64,000 nt of DNA. Source: Dyadobacter psychrotolerans. GTDB taxonomy: Bacteria > Bacteroidota > Bacteroidia > Cytophagales > Spirosomataceae. The DNA lies in contig NZ_SMFL01000007.1 of assembly GCF_004349265.1 (NCBI RefSeq), positions 124,001 through 188,000 of the forward strand. Reading direction: 5' to 3'. Position numbers and translations under genes: made by a program. The notes under the pieces were generated by a model, which saw only the letters and a list, made by a program, of their open reading frames with translations, was not told where the DNA came from and ran no database searches. Shown here in pieces: positions 1-7,396 of this stretch; positions within the stretch are counted from its first letter, which is position 1, and each line of letters starts with the position of its first letter.

Positions 1-2
1 TT

Positions 3-620
3 CTGCGGGTCAAAGCCCAAGTAGCTGATTTTCACAGCACCAGTCTGACCGTGATCACTTCGGATGGAAAGCTGTATGGTTTTACGGTGGACTATGCCGC
101 GGAGCCTTTACAGCTTACTATCGCATTCACCGGGGCCAATTCAGGGCCCAATGCATCGCTTGATCAGTTTCAGCCGAACCAGGCTGAGCTCAGCAGGTTA
201 GCCGGCCGGGTAAAAGCGCAGCCAAAGCATATACGCAGCATCAAAGGCAAAAACTCCGGTTCGGCTCTGGCACTGCATGGCATTTACATAGATCAAGAGG
301 TGATGTTTTACCGACTTGAAATGACAAATAGCTCACAGATTAGCTATGATATCGGTAGTCTCAGGTTTTTTATCCGCGACAAAAAAAGAGCGAAACGAAC
401 AGCAGTGCAGCAGCTGGAGATCAGGCCCGTGTATATCAAAGGCGACACTGCGGTAATCGCGGGTGAATCGGCACACTCGTTTGTGTACGCGCTGCCCAAA
501 TTTACGATCCCTGACAAGAAATATCTGGCCATTGAGCTCATGGAAAAAAACGGCGGGCGTCATCTTGAGCTGGACATTTCCGGCAAGACCCTTCTGAGGG
601 CCAGAGCTGTGGCAGAATAA
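3..620 (+). CDS. traN: Conjugative transposon protein TraN, C-terminal part (5' end outside window)
   Basis: The frame is open from base 3 to the TAA at 618-620, and a GTG at 51 is only an internal Val codon, so this is the C-terminal 205 residues or so of a longer protein. The pattern of a GIYI strand, a YRLEMTNSS stretch, a SLRFFIRDKK stretch and the following KRTA segment is what I know from TraN (DUF4138) of CTnDOT-type conjugative transposons. TraN belongs to the envelope-spanning mating apparatus of these elements. It is followed 30 bases later by another tra-associated gene on the same strand. The family call is by recognition; the truncation is a window effect, not a mutation. Confidence 0.83.
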   Translation: MRVKAQVADFHSTSLTVITSDGKLYGFTVDYAAEPLQLTIAFTGANSGPNASLDQFQPNQAELSRLAGRVKAQPKHIRSIKGKNSGSALALHGIYIDQEVMFYRLEMTNSSQISYDIGSLRFFIRDKKRAKRTAVQQLEIRPVYIKGDTAVIAGESAHSFVYALPKFTIPDKKYLAIELMEKNGGRHLELDISGKTLLRARAVAE

Positions 621-650
621 AAATCAGATAACCTGTAAACAAACACAATC

Positions 651-1439
651 ATGAACCAGAAAAATTTTGATTATCTAAAAGACCAGATCAAGTATACCGG
701 GTTTGGTGAAGGGCTGGAAAGCCAGCTGAAAGAGAATATGAAAAGACAGGCGCCGGAGTTCACCCTGCAGCACCAGAATACTTTCGGCAGGGATGAAACC
801 ACGACAGCGCTGCACTTTAAAAAATCGCCGAGCAGTGATATGTATTTTTTTAACAGCTATCTGGTTTCGCTCAAAAAGCAGGATCAGACCGAGAAGATGA
901 ACCAGTCTTTTTATGTTGAGAAAAACAATAACATCACTTTAAAGGAAGCATTTAATCTGATGCAGGGCAGGGCGGTGAACAAAGATCTTACTAATAAGGA
1001 AGGGCAGCTTTACAATGCCTGGGTCCAGATGGATTTTAAAAACACGGACAATAACGGCAATTATAAGCTTAAACAATTTCACCAGAACTACGGTTTTGAG
1101 CTCGAAAAAGCGCTGGGTAAACTACCGATCAAAGAGCTTGGCAACGAGCAGGATAAAAGCCGTCTGATAGAATCACTCCATAAAGGCAACCGACAATCGG
1201 TGACATTCATCGAAAATGGCACCGAGCAAAAACGGATGATTGAAGCGAATCCACAGTTTAAATCCATTACCGTCTACGATGGTAATGCGCAGCGTATCCG
1301 TCAGGACCTGACGGAAAAACAAGCAGAAAAACAGACCGCCACTCAAAAGCAAGGTCAGCAGTTAAAGCCAGAAACTAATGAAAACGATGCCACCTCGGTC
1401 AAGGCCGGAAAACGAAAAGGACTCTCGGTCAGCCAGTGA
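651..1439 (+). CDS. Conserved tra-region protein of Bacteroidota conjugative elements, function unknown
   Basis: The product has 262 residues, is soluble, and has no signal peptide or membrane segment. It opens with FDYLKDQIKYTGFGEG and carries the stretch NNITLKEAFNLMQGRAVNKD, both of which I know from proteins encoded beside tra genes in Bacteroidota integrative elements. They appear to share sequence with DUF3945/DUF4099-type proteins linked to topoisomerase or helicase modules. The last 40 residues are rich in Lys, Gln and Glu and look disordered. It lies 30 bases downstream of traN. Its 3' end overlaps the next gene, and its final bases (GTCAGCCAGTGA) are preserved in the second repeat copy near 63062. 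The molecular role is unknown to me. Confidence 0.72.
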   Translation: MNQKNFDYLKDQIKYTGFGEGLESQLKENMKRQAPEFTLQHQNTFGRDETTTALHFKKSPSSDMYFFNSYLVSLKKQDQTEKMNQSFYVEKNNNITLKEAFNLMQGRAVNKDLTNKEGQLYNAWVQMDFKNTDNNGNYKLKQFHQNYGFELEKALGKLPIKELGNEQDKSRLIESLHKGNRQSVTFIENGTEQKRMIEANPQFKSITVYDGNAQRIRQDLTEKQAEKQTATQKQGQQLKPETNENDATSVKAGKRKGLSVSQ

Positions 1440-1731
1440 AATTTCAGAACTAAGCCCGCTGGCTGATTTTTTCAAAGCCATCGAAAAAGACCCCAGGATT
1501 GGCAGCACGCATATCGGCGTGTATGCATCGCTGCTCAATTACTGGAATGCACAGGGACGCAGCAGCCCGATCCGGGTTTTTAGCCATCAGATGATCGGGC
1601 TGGCCAAATTATCTTGCCGGGATACTTATTTTAAGTATGTCGGTGAGCTGAGCGAATATGGATATATACGGTATGAGCGTTCCTTTAACCGCAACAGGCC
1701 AAGTGAGATCTATTTCACTTGTGGAGAATGA
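1378..1731 (+). CDS. Small winged-helix-like protein of the conjugative element (copy 1)
   Basis: The product has 117 residues. The core from about residue 25 (SPLADFFKAIEKD) through SHQMIGLAKLSCRDTY and GELSEYGYIRYERSF to the end has a predicted helix-turn-helix followed by a beta wing. It resembles small DNA-binding or replication-accessory proteins common in Bacteroidota integrative elements. The ATG at 1378 lies inside the preceding gene (62-base overlap, different frame); ATG 1387 is an alternative, and no other Met precedes the conserved core. A close paralogue is at 63034-63366, differing at few positions over the last 90 residues. That conservation supports this being a real gene despite its size. 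Function is inferred from fold only. Confidence 0.68.
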   Translation: MKTMPPRSRPENEKDSRSASEISELSPLADFFKAIEKDPRIGSTHIGVYASLLNYWNAQGRSSPIRVFSHQMIGLAKLSCRDTYFKYVGELSEYGYIRYERSFNRNRPSEIYFTCGE

Positions 1732-2045
1732 GACGAAACCAGGTTAGAGATAAGGTAATCTAAACCACTGAAAAGCGATGGATGAGCTTGAAAAGATAAA
1801 TCCGTTTCATATTCTTGCTCAGCGTCTGACAAGGATTGAGCAGATGCTGGTCCTTTTGATGGAAAACACCGATTTGAGTCCTGATCCTACCAAAACACAG
1901 CAGCCGGAACTTCTAAGTATCTCCGAAGCTGCCCGGTTTCTGGGACTGAGTAAACAGGCTGTTTACCGTCATATCGGAAAAATATCCCATTATAAGCGAA
2001 ACGGGCGGCTTTATTTTAAACGTCAGGAGCTGGTTGAATATGTTG
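1428..2045 (+). repeat. Direct repeat, copy 1 (two-gene cassette)
   Basis: The stretch from GTCAGCCAGTGA (1428-1439) to GAATATGTTG (ending 2045) matches 63062-63681 in the same orientation with scattered substitutions and small indels. It covers the last four codons of the upstream gene, all conserved parts of the winged-helix-like gene and nearly all of the HTH gene. Outside these limits the two loci share nothing obvious. The copies are about 61.6 kb apart and bracket all the cargo genes. Confidence 0.88.
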
Positions 2046-2092
2046 AGCAGGGCAGACGGATCGCACGCAAATACGGGCCAAGCAGACGGTGA
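1778..2092 (+). CDS. Excisionase-type helix-turn-helix protein (copy 1)
   Basis: The product has 104 residues. Residues 45-90 hold a MerR/excisionase-like HTH: LLSISEAARFLGLSKQAVYR, then a short wing with RNGRLYFKRQELVEYV. The Leu-rich start (FHILAQRLTRIEQMLVLLME) may form a dimerising helix. Proteins of this kind act as excisionases or element-encoded regulators in Bacteroidota conjugative transposons; which role applies here cannot be read from sequence. It sits 46 bases after the winged-helix-like gene, the same order and spacing as the second copy at 63366/63414. The C-terminus (residues after EYV) differs completely from that of copy 2, because the duplication ends inside the last codons. 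Confidence 0.8.
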   Translation: MDELEKINPFHILAQRLTRIEQMLVLLMENTDLSPDPTKTQQPELLSISEAARFLGLSKQAVYRHIGKISHYKRNGRLYFKRQELVEYVEQGRRIARKYGPSRR

Positions 2093-2109
2093 GCGGCATT
2101 TTGATTCAA

Positions 2110-2158
2110 GCATCAGGTTGCCGCTGAACGAAAACCTGATGCAAAGTATCGAAATACT
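2110..2158. terminator. Two hairpins between convergent genes, probable bidirectional terminator
   Basis: A perfect 10-bp inverted repeat (GCATCAGGTT at 2110-2119, AACCTGATGC at 2133-2142, 13-base loop) is followed by a 5-bp hairpin with a CGAA loop (2145-2158). They fill the gap between the HTH gene ending at 2092 and the opposing lipoprotein gene ending at 2173. There is no long T tract, so the terminator role is inferred from location and symmetry. Confidence 0.5.
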
Positions 2159-2172
2159 GGCTCATGCCAGCT

Positions 2173-2865
2173 CTATTGCTGAAAGCGGTCTACCAGGATG
2201 TAATCAACCTTTTTATCTTTAAAATAAACACGTACCTGTTCTGTAATGCCTTGCGCATGTGTGTCATATATAAATGCCCAGGGCAATTCCGCCTTCTTGG
2301 GATCATACAGGGCGTACTCATATTTTGCACCTAATACAACGCGCTGGAATTTGTGCTTGTAGTCTTGCGAGCTGCTCAGCACAACCAGTTTTCCATACAG
2401 GACTTCCAACGCATCGTCAGTTGCTATTGCCTTTTGTGAACCGGCTGCTTGTGGCCACTGGCTTAGCTGTGTCCCGTTATTGAGACGAATGCTTTTGACC
2501 TTGCCAGAAGCAAGCTGAAGCTGCACACCATCTGGGGTATCAAATGTCTCGTCGAGCACCAGCCAGTCGAAAAACTGCAGACGATCCTTCATGTCAGTGA
2601 CATCTGCAAAATAATTATTGACTGCACCCAGATAAACGATAGTCTTATTTTTCCGGTAGCCTTCCAGTATTTCAAAAGTCTCGTTGGTGGATGTATTAAT
2701 GGCAATACCCCTATAATTTCCCGTTGTAATGCTGTCCCTGCCTAAATAATTAACGCGCGGCTCCGGCTCGGGCCCTACGATGGCCGGCTCATCCTGATTC
2801 ACTTTGCAGCTCATGAGATTAAGAACCACTAGCAAAAAGAAAGGTAAAAATAAGGCAGCTCTCAT
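2173..2865 (-). CDS. Hypothetical lipoprotein
   Basis: The product has 230 residues. It starts with a hydrophobic signal (MRAALFLPFFLLVVLN) ending in the lipobox LMSC at Cys20, followed by an acidic/proline linker (EPAIVGPEPEPR), so it is an exported lipoprotein, probably at the outer membrane. The rest alternates short polar strands and looks beta-rich. I recognise no catalytic motif or family. It is a lone minus-strand gene convergent with the conjugative-element HTH gene, with 161 bases of upstream intergenic DNA before the next minus-strand gene. Confidence 0.72.
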   Translation of the reverse strand: MRAALFLPFFLLVVLNLMSCKVNQDEPAIVGPEPEPRVNYLGRDSITTGNYRGIAINTSTNETFEILEGYRKNKTIVYLGAVNNYFADVTDMKDRLQFFDWLVLDETFDTPDGVQLQLASGKVKSIRLNNGTQLSQWPQAAGSQKAIATDDALEVLYGKLVVLSSSQDYKHKFQRVVLGAKYEYALYDPKKAELPWAFIYDTHAQGITEQVRVYFKDKKVDYILVDRFQQ

Positions 2866-3026
2866 AATAAAAGTGTTTAGTTATCTTCCAGTGACACATT
2901 TGCATACAATTCAGTTGGATTCGTAACATACTTTTCAGTAAAAGTGAATAATTCAATTCTCACCATTTATTCATTTAGGAGATAGATTTCCTATTTATTT
3001 TCTTTTATTCTGCGAAATTCAATGCA

Positions 3027-3698
3027 CTACAAGTTAGGAGCTTCGCTGCCAGCGTATTTATTTTCTGATTTTCCTTTCATGATCATCCGGATACCTGTTG
3101 TTGTTAGCCAGGTGGCCAGTCCGGCTACGAAAATTCTAAAGCCATACAGATCGGTAAAGTTTGCCTTCGACAGAATACAAATTAAGCCAAAACCCAAAAG
3201 TGATAAACCAAGATATCCTGCCGCCTTGGGAAGCCTCTGCGTTTGGATGATCAGCAGACACCAGATTAATATCGAGATGCAGGTAGCAGAAATGAAAATA
3301 TTCGCCATGGAAACATTGATGTGATGACCATAACGGACAATGGAATTGACTATAGACTTGTCCACTGGCCTGGCTGTCAAATCAGACAGGAATTGTGGCA
3401 GGATCAGCCCATTGACTGCAGCGGCTATCATGGCTGCAACCAAACCGAGACAAAATACAAATAGAGAAAGCAGGGAAATTTTGCTGTCTGTTTGCAGAAG
3501 ACAAGACAAGCTCCAGGCGCCAAAGCCCATAAAAGGCAGGCATGCAATGCCTAGTGCGTGGGAAAAAATAAGGACATGCTGGATTCTGATGATGTGCTCA
3601 ACACTTCCGCCAGCAGGATGAAGCACCATGGTAATGACCGAAATAAGCGATCCAAAACAAAGGCTGACCCCGGAAACTTTTGTAAATGACTTATGCAT
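3027..3698 (-). CDS. Six-helix integral membrane protein, function unknown
   Basis: I start the gene at the ATG complementary to 3696-3698 (MHKSFTKVSG), giving 223 residues; the reading frame is open further upstream to 3761, but the added residues (HQAASRHRPA) look non-coding. About six membrane segments are visible: VSLCFGSLISVITMVL, the HALGIACLPFMGFGAW region, LFVFCLGLVAAMIAAAV, IFISATCISILIWCLL, LGLSLLGFGLICIL and the C-terminal FRIFVAGLATWLT. Conserved-looking histidines occur in the loops. It is downstream of a Crp/Fnr gene on the same strand (81 bases), which may regulate it. I cannot assign a substrate or family with confidence. Confidence 0.68.
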   Translation of the reverse strand: MHKSFTKVSGVSLCFGSLISVITMVLHPAGGSVEHIIRIQHVLIFSHALGIACLPFMGFGAWSLSCLLQTDSKISLLSLFVFCLGLVAAMIAAAVNGLILPQFLSDLTARPVDKSIVNSIVRYGHHINVSMANIFISATCISILIWCLLIIQTQRLPKAAGYLGLSLLGFGLICILSKANFTDLYGFRIFVAGLATWLTTTGIRMIMKGKSENKYAGSEAPNL

Positions 3699-3779
3699 TT
3701 TGATACCAGTTAATTTGAAAACAAATATGGCTGGTCTGTGGCGCGATGCAGCTTGATGCAAATCAAGAAATTCCGGTTA

Positions 3780-4325
3780 TTAAAAACAGCTTCTGACCCT
3801 GCTGAGTGTTTCCGGAGTCATATTCAGATACGAAGCAATGAGTTTTAAGGGGAACATCTGCAGAACCAATGGGCGGTTTTTAATCAGATCGTTATATCTT
3901 TTTGAGGGCGACATGGAGTTGTCCAGACAATATGTTCTGGTTGTTACTCCTTCCAGAATTTTTCCCAGCTGGAGAAATACCGGCGATTGAGCAATCAGTT
4001 CATGTATAGCCGTCACATTGAGCTCGAGCGCAGTTGTTTCCGAGTTTGTTTTAATAATATTTTGAGAAGGGGCCTGGGAAATAAAACTCGAGTAATTCAG
4101 ACACCACTCGTTTTGAAGATGAAGATCCGTTACTTTTTCTTCAATATCTTCATAGCGGAACTGGTAGGCAGATCCCGATGAAATAAAATAAACAGCGTGG
4201 CAGATCTGACCCTGGTCAAGCAGTATGTCGTTTTTTCCTAATTGTCTTTGCACGAGGTATCTCGTTAGTCGGTCGAAATCACACTGGGAAAATTTGCCGA
4301 TTTTATCAAGGTCAGTTTTTAACAT
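3780..4325 (-). CDS. Crp/Fnr-family transcriptional regulator
   Basis: The product has 181 residues, normal for the short Crp-like regulators of Bacteroidota. The N-terminal two thirds form a cyclic-nucleotide-binding-type beta roll (HAVYFISSGSAYQFRYED, with ELNVTAIHEL further on). The C-terminus carries the recognition helix motif MTPETLSRVR typical of this group. The protein stops soon after that helix. There is no Fnr-like Cys cluster. The ligand cannot be predicted. The genes around it (VOC protein upstream, membrane protein downstream) are on the same strand and may be its targets. Confidence 0.88.
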   Translation of the reverse strand: MLKTDLDKIGKFSQCDFDRLTRYLVQRQLGKNDILLDQGQICHAVYFISSGSAYQFRYEDIEEKVTDLHLQNEWCLNYSSFISQAPSQNIIKTNSETTALELNVTAIHELIAQSPVFLQLGKILEGVTTRTYCLDNSMSPSKRYNDLIKNRPLVLQMFPLKLIASYLNMTPETLSRVRSCF

Positions 4326-4396
4326 GTGGGTGCATTGGCTTACTAAAATCTTCGTAAGTATATGCGATTTGTCTGAAACCTGAATGAAATTTCAAC

Positions 4397-4765
4397 TCAT
4401 TTTGTGTGAAATTCACCAATGTGTCAAAGAATTCCAGACGGATCATGTAAAAAACATTCTTTTCCCCAATCTTCTATCTGGACCTGTGATAATCTTACTC
4501 CGCCATATTTACTGACCAGTTCCATCGCTGATAATTCCTGGTGGTAACGCTCTACATTTTCTACTTCTAAAAAGATCATGGTATTTTCAATCCAGTCTTT
4601 TACGTAAGCCCGCTGGAGATAAAAAGCTATCTGGTCAAGCTTGAACACGGAAAGATCAGGCGAAAGCACGGTTTCCTCAAATCCCCAATCCTGATAAAAG
4701 TGCCTGGATAATTCAAAATTTTTAGCTCCCAGGAAAGGTCGGATCGATTTTGCTGTCTGTGACAT
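4397..4765 (-). pseudogene. VOC (glyoxalase/bleomycin-resistance-like) protein cut short by a TGA at a conserved Trp
   Basis: The readable protein has 113 residues with the VOC pattern: an N-terminal strand (IRPFLGAKNFELSRHFYQDW), a central SVFKLDQIAFYLQ stretch, then the second half-module ending at ECFLHDPSGIL. VOC proteins normally continue DPSG-xx-W-H-I. Here the next codon is TGA (complement of 4424-4426), and the same frame then reads HIGEFHTK before a TGA at 4397-4399. A single TGG to TGA change therefore explains the early stop, costing about nine residues of the last strand. The remaining protein may fold or be inactive. Coordinates cover the ancestral frame; the translated part is 4424-4765. 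Confidence 0.72.
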
Positions 4766-5593
4766 AAGTATATATTGTTTAATAATGATCAGGCGGCAAA
4801 AGTAGAAGATAACACTGATTTATAACCTTGATTGAAATCAAGAATGAATGCTGTTCTAACCAGAAAGATATTTTTTTTCATAAACCTTGCATCATTAATC
4901 ACATACTGCGCATTGTTGAATGTGAATTACAAGATCATAATTGTGCTGGTATTGGAAGTTGGTATGACTGATTAAAATCCAAAGTTACTGGCGATCCAAA
5001 ATGTTTAGATGGGTGAAACTATATATTAGACAGGTTCCGGGGCGAGCAAGATCATCTGCTAAAATGAAGCGAGCCGAGTAACTTTGCGCATACAAACCGA
5101 ATTTCTAATCGAAACATACATTTTCATCTTAGGCTTTTAGTATTTAAGATAGCGGATTCAGACATGGTTTATCAGTGTGAAACTTTGATATATTTATGCA
5201 GGATACAAAGAAGATTACGATTGCCGACAGAGCAGTAAGTGTAACTGACCAACGCTCAGATTTGTCATCTGGCTGGGTAAAAAAATCAACCAGGGTGAAG
5301 TTAAAAAGAAGCCATGATTTATACGATTGCGCCTGTCAGCCCGCCAGACATCGCTACGTAGTTTGGAGAACAGCTCAGGCAGTATGTAAAATAATTATTT
5401 AGGAAAAGCGGTATTCATCTGTATTAAGAACACAAAAAATATCATTGCCGCTAGACTTGATGTTGACCTTGCAAGCGTGAGCATCAAAACTTATCACCAA
5501 GATATACCGATTCTTCATTGGTAGTGACCAGGTCGATCAGTGGTTTGATATCAGGTGAGATTTCTGGCCAGCAATCCTGGATATTTTACGCAA
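4766..5593. other. Gene-poor intergenic stretch
   Basis: About 830 bases, A+T-rich, with no frame that looks coding. A 68-codon frame at 5196-5402 has an implausible composition and no neighbours in phase. A short run near 5440 that could read as a fragment of a mobile-element protein is broken by stops within 25 codons and was not accepted. The stretch lies upstream of the VOC gene and downstream of the metal operon, so it could hold the VOC promoter, but I see no clear consensus. Confidence 0.5.
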
Positions 5594-5629
5594 CAATGAG
5601 TGAAATGTACGCAGGCATTCCACTCATTG
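5594..5629 (-). terminator. Long hairpin after the metal-resistance operon
   Basis: Arms of 14 bases (5594-5607 and 5616-5629) pair with one mismatch around an 8-base loop; the outer nine pairs are perfect (CAATGAGTG / CACTCATTG). It lies 11 bases beyond the stop codon of the last gene of the minus-strand operon. No strong U tract follows, so it is a probable rather than certain terminator. Confidence 0.55.
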
Positions 5630-5640
5630 TTTAATAGTAA

Positions 5641-6279
5641 TTACTCGGCATCTAGCATATATTGTCCCTGAATCCGAAGGTTTACAACGATTTCTTTATC
5701 AGTCTTATTTTTGAAATACCACCCGTGACGCCCTTCAAAGGGAGCTAGAAATGTCCCGATCATGTTGTTGGAATAAGCTGCTGTATAGCTATCATAGTAC
5801 TCATCTTTACCAGGGTTAGCCTGCTTGGGTTCTCCATGAAAATCAAAATAAAGTACACCTTTATCAGTAACCCATTCGTATTTTACCTGCCCGTATTTTA
5901 AGACATTCATTTTGTATTCAAGTCCTTTGCCAGCCGGTACCCGGATTGTTACAATGTCCTGGCGCTGCTCAAACTGTTTGGAAGGGGCAGGATTGTAAAC
6001 CTCTTTTGGAGTTGGGACATTCGGGCCGGATCCAAGTTCTTCAAGTTTTAGCACCGGATAGGCTTTTGATACATCTGTTTTAACAGTTGTATCTGCGATC
6101 GGTGTATCAGGTTGATAAAGACCACTAAACCCCAGTAACTTACCAGTTCCCAGCGGATCTAATCCATACTCGGCGGGCAGGACAGCTATCACAAAAACTA
6201 CGCTTGCCAGGATAAGTGCGCCGATTGTCGCTTTGATTATTTGTCTGGTCTCTAAAAGAGGTGGATTGATATCTTTCAT
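5641..6279 (-). CDS. Transmembrane anchor protein linked to HupE
   Basis: The product has 212 residues: a short cytoplasmic start, one membrane segment at about 14-34 (IKATIGALILASVVFVIAVL), a Pro/Thr-rich linker, then a periplasmic domain with conserved-looking aromatic strands (KYEWVTDKGVLYFDFHGEP, GRHGWYFKNKTDKE). This architecture matches proteins annotated as transmembrane anchor proteins beside HupE/UreJ genes in metal-resistance islands of several phyla. The Trp/Tyr/His-rich periplasmic part could shield or present a metal ion; that is inference. It starts 12 bases after the HupE stop, so the two are almost certainly co-transcribed. Confidence 0.72.
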   Translation of the reverse strand: MKDINPPLLETRQIIKATIGALILASVVFVIAVLPAEYGLDPLGTGKLLGFSGLYQPDTPIADTTVKTDVSKAYPVLKLEELGSGPNVPTPKEVYNPAPSKQFEQRQDIVTIRVPAGKGLEYKMNVLKYGQVKYEWVTDKGVLYFDFHGEPKQANPGKDEYYDSYTAAYSNNMIGTFLAPFEGRHGWYFKNKTDKEIVVNLRIQGQYMLDAE

Positions 6280-6291
6280 GATCTTTGGGGT

Positions 6292-6981
6292 TTATTGTGA
6301 AAAATAGCCGGTTAACTGATAGCCGATCAAAAGAAATCCAGCTGCCATCAGAAGTGTGTTGGTCAATGTAGAGAACCGTTTGAAACTGTCGCTATAACGC
6401 CAGGCGTTTATGACCAGAAGGACTAAAATAAGGGAAAGGAACTGGCCGATTTCAACGCCAATGTTAAAGCCGATGAGGTTAGTGATCAGCCCCTCTTTTC
6501 CAAATTTAAAGTCCTGCAACTTACTTGCCAGCCCGAATCCGTGAAATAAGCCAAAGATCAAAACGGCGGCTTTTGTATTGGGCTGTACGCCAAATATCTT
6601 TTTGAAACCACCCAGATTATCAAAACCCTTATAGACAATGGAAAAGGCAATAATGGCATCAATCAGGTACGCATTGATCGAGGTGTTGCTCAGTACACCC
6701 AAAAGTAATGTCAGACTGTGCCCGATGGTAAAGAAACTCACATAGACCAGAATGTCTTTTGGCTTATAAAGAAAGAAGATCACCCCAACCAAAAACAGAA
6801 TATGATCGTAACCGGTAATCATGTGTTTGGCGCCAATATATAAAAAAGGAATAAACGCTGCGCCTTCATTACCAATTAAAAAAGACTTGGTCTTAACATC
6901 GACGCCATGGGCGGAAATACTGCTGGAAGCTAGACTGAGCAGGCATGTAAGACTGAAAAATAAAAGTTTTTTGTGCATCAT
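6292..6981 (-). CDS. HupE/UreJ-family membrane protein
   Basis: The product has 229 residues with a cleavable signal (ending SSSISA) that leaves His25 at or near the mature N-terminus, followed by about six membrane helices. Family motifs are present: GYDHILFLVG, FFTIGHSLTL and FGLFHGFGLA, each placing His or Asp inside a helix as expected for a secondary nickel/cobalt-type transporter. HupE/UreJ proteins move Ni2+ or related cations, and members of this short class lie in metal-resistance clusters. It is between a His-rich lipoprotein and the anchor protein in the same minus-strand operon, which suggests they handle one cation together. The ion is not decided by sequence. Confidence 0.85.
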   Translation of the reverse strand: MMHKKLLFFSLTCLLSLASSSISAHGVDVKTKSFLIGNEGAAFIPFLYIGAKHMITGYDHILFLVGVIFFLYKPKDILVYVSFFTIGHSLTLLLGVLSNTSINAYLIDAIIAFSIVYKGFDNLGGFKKIFGVQPNTKAAVLIFGLFHGFGLASKLQDFKFGKEGLITNLIGFNIGVEIGQFLSLILVLLVINAWRYSDSFKRFSTLTNTLLMAAGFLLIGYQLTGYFSQ

Positions 6982-7011
6982 GTAAATAAGAATGGATGTG
7001 TAACAAGGGGC

Positions 7012-7049
7012 CCCGGATTAACTTGTTTCTTCAAAGCAATTAATCCGGG
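7012..7049 (-). promoter_or_regulatory. Strong intra-operon hairpin before hupE
   Basis: A perfect 10-bp inverted repeat (CCCGGATTAA at 7012-7021, TTAATCCGGG at 7040-7049) encloses an 18-base loop that itself pairs further (TTGTTT with AAAGCAA, one wobble), giving one long bulged stem. It sits between the His-rich lipoprotein gene and the HupE gene, which lie on the same strand. It may be an attenuating terminator or an mRNA-stability/processing element separating the two halves of the operon. No U tract is seen. Confidence 0.5.
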
Positions 7050-7084
7050 AATCCCTCATTACCTGCGAATATATCTAAACTCTG

Positions 7085-7330
7085 TTAGTGTTTGTCGTGG
7101 CTGTGGCCATGGACCGTTGTGTCTGTTTCAGCCTTGTCGTGGCTATGACCATGCGCAGTAGAGTCGGCGTGGTTAATGCCAGTAGAATCTGTCCCAGCTG
7201 TCATGGTGGAATCAGTGTGATCCGCGTGCACTTTACCGTCATCATGGGTATGTGTTCCTTTTTCGGATTTAGATGAACATGCCGTCAAAAAGCCGAAAGA
7301 CAACAGAGAAAAAATAAGCATTCGTTTCAT
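7085..7330 (-). CDS. Small histidine-rich lipoprotein, probable metal buffer
   Basis: The product has 81 residues. A signal sequence ends in the lipobox LTAC (Cys18), and the mature part of about 63 residues has 12 His plus many Asp and Thr, including the block HGHSHDK twice. Such composition strongly suggests loose binding of divalent cations at the membrane surface. It lies within the metal operon, 66 bases after the MFS gene. It may sequester periplasmic metal or pass it to the efflux or HupE systems; this is inferred from composition and context, since it belongs to no family I can name. Confidence 0.78.
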   Translation of the reverse strand: MKRMLIFSLLSFGFLTACSSKSEKGTHTHDDGKVHADHTDSTMTAGTDSTGINHADSTAHGHSHDKAETDTTVHGHSHDKH

Positions 7331-7396
7331 AAAAATTGAGATTAGATGAGAAACTAGTAAGATTGTTTGGTAAGTTTTTGTTTTGAAAAAGTATAC

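Noticed and set aside
2034..2222. 62-codon frame overlapping the HTH gene end
   Set aside because: Out of frame with the HTH gene, crosses the terminator-like hairpins, and is missing from the second repeat copy.
4424..4426. TGA read as Trp (codon reassignment)
   Set aside because: TGA ends many genes here (clcF, TonB receptor, sigma-linked genes), so reassignment or selenocysteine is not supported.
5196..5402. 68-codon frame in an intergenic region
   Set aside because: Low-quality composition (Cys/Arg-rich run) and no neighbour, motif or start context.
5440..5540. Short run suggestive of an IS110-like transposase start
   Set aside because: Only about 25 codons before two stops and no catalytic DEDD residues; too weak.
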